A stretch of DNA of 64,000 nucleotides from Epichloe hybrida (taxonomy: Eukaryota > Ascomycota > Sordariomycetes > Hypocreales > Clavicipitaceae): contig JAFEKR010000016.1 of NCBI GenBank assembly GCA_019022495.1, forward strand, positions 744,001 to 808,000, read 5' to 3'. The number at the start of each line of letters is the position of its first letter. The first letter of the stretch is position 1. The notes beneath the pieces are model-generated. The model worked only from the letters and a program-made list of their open reading frames with translations. It made no database searches and was not told the DNA's origin. Of this stretch, positions 61,001-64,000 are shown one piece after another. The position numbers and the translations under genes are program-made.

Positions 61001-61167
61001 TGATGATCTAGGCTTTGCCTAGACCTAGCAATATAGGTGTCAATTGCACAAGTTACAGGGACTTATATAATGCGTATTCTTTTGTTGCTATAGCGCAATG
61101 GAATTGGGGTCAAACTCACATGGTCGCGCAGGCACCCGCGATTAGCCCTTAGGGCTAGACTATGACA
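61001..61167 (+). repeat. TRIM left repeat (LTR)
   Basis: First copy, with TG...CA ends. It contains an imperfect inverted motif at its start (CTAGGCTTTGCCTAG). Confidence 0.75.
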
Positions 61168-61356
61168 TTTGTACAAGTCACCTAAGGTCATAGGTTTGAA
61201 CCGGCTGCGTGTATAAAGGTGCACTATAGGGCAGCTATAACGGGGTTTTTCCTAGGCTTATAGGGATAATAGAAGAGAGGGTCCCTAGGGGATGCGCGGT
61301 ATTGCTAGCTTATAAGGGGTTAATGGGAAGAAAATCACCTAGGGAAAGGGCCTATA

Positions 61357-61523
61357 TAATAATCTAGGCTTTGCCTAGACCTAGTAATATAGGTGTTAAT
61401 TGCATAAGTTATAGGGACTTGTACAATGCGTATTCTTTTGTTGCTATGGCGCAATGGAATTGGGGTTAAACCCACATGGTCGTGCAGGCACCCGCGATTA
61501 GCCCTTAGGGCTAGACCATGACA
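61357..61523 (+). repeat. TRIM right repeat (LTR)
   Basis: Second copy, with its first bases RIP-changed (TGATGAT to TAATAAT). Aligns base for base to the left copy at an offset of 356. Confidence 0.75.
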
Positions 61524-61655
61524 ATATATAAGGAATTCTATTACTAGATTAGCTTATAGGAAATTCCTACTTAATTATAACACTAGAAAATTATTATAAT
61601 CTTTTCTTATACCTATAATCTTTAGCTTTAATAAATATCTTAGCTAAGGGGGGTG

Positions 61656-61885
61656 TGTTAAGGAGAGCTCCCTTAAAGCATAGGTTATATAAGGGTAGCG
61701 CGTATTAATAAGGATAAAACATAAGGTTAGATATTAGTGAATATAATGTATTAGAAGTACCTCTATAAACTAGTTATTACTATAGCGCACTATGTACCTT
61801 TTAGGTATAAAAGTTAGGTACTGTCTGCACCTCTAATTAACAAAATTAAACGCTTTTTATCATCTATTTACACCCCTACCTGACA
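61656..61885 (+). repeat. LTR-like tail of a decayed retroelement
   Basis: Starts TGTTAAGGAGAGCTCCC immediately after a purine run (AAGGGGGGTG, 61646-61655) and ends CCTACCTGACA. The TGTTA/TGACA ends and the polypurine tract resemble a 3' LTR. No matching 5' copy occurs in the window, so it may be a truncated element or a chance resemblance. It lies in the AT-rich zone 60659-61860, which is probably other retroelement debris. Confidence 0.4.
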
Positions 61886-62826
61886 CTTATTCATGCCATG
61901 ACTACGGCATCACTCGCTTGTCAACTCGGGCTGGATTGTGTTATTCTTTCTCGCCGGCTGTGTAATCATATGATCAACTTTGGCCATCATCTAAACACCT
62001 GGGCGAGTTTCGGATCTCACAATAGAGAAGCTTGAGAACTGAATATCGGATCTGGCATATCACAGAATATCATGTGTGTGAACACCCTCCACCATCTGGT
62101 GGGTTGCGACTTTTAAGCTATCGCCTGTCAGACCCTGCCCCATCAAGAAGAGTCGCCCCTCCACCGCGATGCGTGCCTCAGAAGTCCATGTCAAGTCTGT
62201 CGAACCCATCCCCAATGCCAACCAACGGCTGGGATATCGGGGGAAAAATTTGCCCCGGAAGTTTTTTTTGCGGGACCGGTACGGTATTGTGGCGCAGGAA
62301 TGCCCTGTTGCACGAGAAAAGAGGCGCAGCCGACTGGCCGCTAATTTGTGCGTTTATTATCCCTTAATAACGCCTTGCAACGTTCCCTACTCTCCCCCAC
62401 CTGCGAGAGCCCCACCAGTCAGTCATAAGTCAACCAGGAGCTTGGAAGGCATCGCCACACTCCTCAGTACTCGCTGTCTTGTCTGCTGACACCAGACAGC
62501 TTCCCCGACAAAAGCTGTGCCTCCAGTCTTCTCTCACACTCAACCAACTCTTTGTGTTTTGTATCGGTCTAATAGACGGCTTCCAGTTGCCTCGATCAAT
62601 CGCCGCTCCGGCCACTCGTTTCCGTTCATTCCTCATCGGTTGTGGAACTACGCATTGCGGATCAAGGTCCTGCGTTTGGCGAGGCTAGGCTTTTGGGGGC
62701 TGGTGTTCGAGCCCACGCGTCCCTCAGACTAATATCGGATGCGTTGCCTGCTTCGAACAATTGAAGGCGACCGGAAGTCTGACGAAATCAGGTGTCGAAA
62801 CCAAGACTATATCACAGAATACAGAG
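61886..62826. promoter_or_regulatory. Promoter and leader region of the Sel1-repeat gene
   Basis: About 940 bases of ordinary composition that begin exactly where the AT-rich repeat zone ends. They contain pyrimidine-rich runs and a likely 5'-UTR. No supported gene or tRNA; one GTTCGAGCC string near 62707 lacks a T-arm stem. Confidence 0.5.
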
Positions 62827-64000
62827 ATGGCGCCTCAGTTTGGTGCAACTTTCGTACCTGGAGGCTTTGACGACTACTATATGCCCGAGGTCGTGGCACC
62901 TTCCCCGCAAAGGTATGTCGAAGAACCAACCTCTCATGTTCGATCCTGATCAACTCTGTTCCCCTTTCGCCAAAGCACTGAAGAAAAGAGAAGAGAAAAG
63001 GGGGGGGGGATGCAAAGTACTGACCATCTGAACTTCAATACTAACAAATTTTCCATTTTGCCAACATCCAGAGTAACCCCTCAAGTGCCCCAAAATATGC
63101 AAGATGACTTGCAACGTCTAGAGCTAGAGGCAAGAGGCAGCGCACGGCAGGACTCTCGCAAGACGTCTTCACATCATGACCGACAATCGAACCTCTCGAA
63201 TTATCCGCAAAAAGGCATCTACAACAGCAACGATTATACAAATCCGCGCGATACCGTTACGGCTGATGATGACGGTGACATCACGGCATATAAAGATTCT
63301 GACGGTCGAGCGCAGCACCTTGACGCCATGGGACGAGATGCGCCATCCTTTTCCCCTTTCCCAAAAGTTACCGGTGACAACATCCCCCCAGCGGACGATG
63401 CGAAGGAAGAGATACTATGGAATGCGCGGAAACACGTTCTACACTCGCAGAATGTGAACATGCAGATAAGCTGGGCTCGTGATGTGCTCACATGGGCCGA
63501 AATTGCCATCGACGCTGTGGCACGGGAGCCTGCAGACAAAGTTCGACCAGCCACACCTCGCATTGAACACGAACTTCGTATGGATGCCCTCAACATAGTC
63601 AATTATCTAGCAGGACAGGAGCATCCAGACGCTTTGTATATACGCTCCAAGTGGCTTGAGTTCGGGAAGTTCGGACATCGTGTTGACAAACGGGAGGCAT
63701 ACACTGGATACAAGCGTGCGGCAGAATTGGGAAACGCGAGATCTGAGTATCGTATGGGCATGCTTTTCGAACAGTCCAATGACATGTCGAAAGCCAAGGA
63801 ACACTACTACAAAGGCATGAGCCTGAAAGACTCAGCAGCTTTGTATCGCATGGGTATGATGAGCTTGCTTGGTCAGCACGGCGAATCAAAGGACTATGTC
63901 GGTGGTTTGGAGCGGATCAGGTCTGCGGCAGATAGCTCCGATGAGGATGCGCCTCAAGGGGCATATGTCTACGGCATGCTCGTCGGTCGTGATTTGCCAG
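62827..64000 (+). CDS. Sel1-repeat protein, chitin synthase activator-like (Skt5/Chs4-related), 3' partial
   Basis: Probable regulator of chitin synthase or a related signalling scaffold. Exon 1 is 62827-62912 (MAPQFGATFVPGGFDDYYMP); a 159-nt intron precedes exon 2 at 63072. The N-terminal 130 residues are polar and low-complexity. The conserved region begins ILWNARKHVLHSQNVNMQISWARDVLTWAEI and continues ELRMDALNIVNYLAGQEHPDALY. Sel1 repeats follow: KREAYTGYKRAAELGNARSEYRMGM, then KAKEHYYKGMSLKDSAALYRMGM, then GLERIRSAADSSDEDAPQGAYVYGML. The frame is open at base 64000, so further repeats lie outside. Family membership is clear; calling it Chs3-activating rather than another Sel1 protein is an inference. 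Confidence 0.8.

Larger units (their letters stand above)
61001..61523 (+). mobile_element. TRIM-like miniature LTR element (167-bp LTRs, 189-bp interior)
   Basis: Two direct repeats of exactly 167 bp (61001-61167 and 61357-61523), starting TGATGATCTAGG / TAATAATCTAGG and ending TGACA, flank 189 bp with no coding capacity. I count 13 differences between the copies, all transitions and no indels. Five bases outside each end are ATATG and ATATA, a target duplication with one RIP-type change. A purine stretch (AGGGAAAGGG) precedes the second copy. The size, layout and flank fit a terminal-repeat retrotransposon in miniature; no primer-binding site is clear. Confidence 0.75.

Noticed and set aside
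62690..62725. B-box-like GTTCGAGCC near 62707 as a tRNA
   Set aside because: It lacks a five-pair T-arm and an acceptor stem.

Overview
The window is nuclear DNA of a filamentous ascomycete (Pezizomycotina). Genes are dense and carry many 50-150 nt introns with GT..AG ends and CTRAC-like branch sites. Products include myosin V, NAP1, Spt5, Wapl, Rheb, an Iks1 kinase, a ZUFSP-type peptidase and a purine nucleoside permease. AT-rich islands have almost every C:G pair turned to T:A in repeats, which is the footprint of repeat-induced point mutation (RIP). Sordariomycetes, perhaps Hypocreales, is my best guess from protein style; the sequence alone does not prove it.

Layout. 1-4252 (-): Ypk9-type P5B ATPase, 3' end cut by the window edge. 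5561-7065 (+): NAP1. 9546-11470 (+): 3-phosphoglycerate dehydrogenase. 14151-22063 (+): class V myosin, adenylate kinase 6 (Fap7) and ITPase (Ham1). 22182-30061 (-): C78 (ZUFSP-like) peptidase, seryl-tRNA synthetase, Rheb and Wapl. 30924-32184: two small convergent genes of unknown function, one with a mitochondrial-type N-terminus. 32542-39090 (-): Spt5 and a WDR68/An11-like WD40 protein. 39699-41654 (+): an Atg28-like coiled-coil protein. 42025-42558 (-): a DUF1748 miniprotein with a 6-nt first exon. 53558-58771 (+): pyruvate kinase and Iks1 kinase. 59285-60658 (-): purine nucleoside permease. 62827-64000 (+): a Sel1-repeat chitin synthase activator-like protein, open at the right edge.

The most unusual part is 44009-53055. 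It is a 9 kb nested transposon block. An outer element of about 3.07 kb has perfect 34-bp terminal inverted repeats, and I cannot place it in a known superfamily. It was split by a 5972-bp Ty3/gypsy element (202-bp LTRs, ATATT target duplication). Both interiors are heavily RIP-mutated, while the outer termini are intact. The block ends about 500 bp upstream of pyruvate kinase. Other repeats are a 247-bp TA-flanked mariner-type MITE (13318-13564), a 523-bp TRIM-like element with two 167-bp LTRs (61001-61523), and an LTR-like tail (61656-61885).

The genes are housekeeping functions and form no pathway cluster. Gene models were built by reading exon frames and splice sites. Where I give a residue count, exon lengths sum to a multiple of three.
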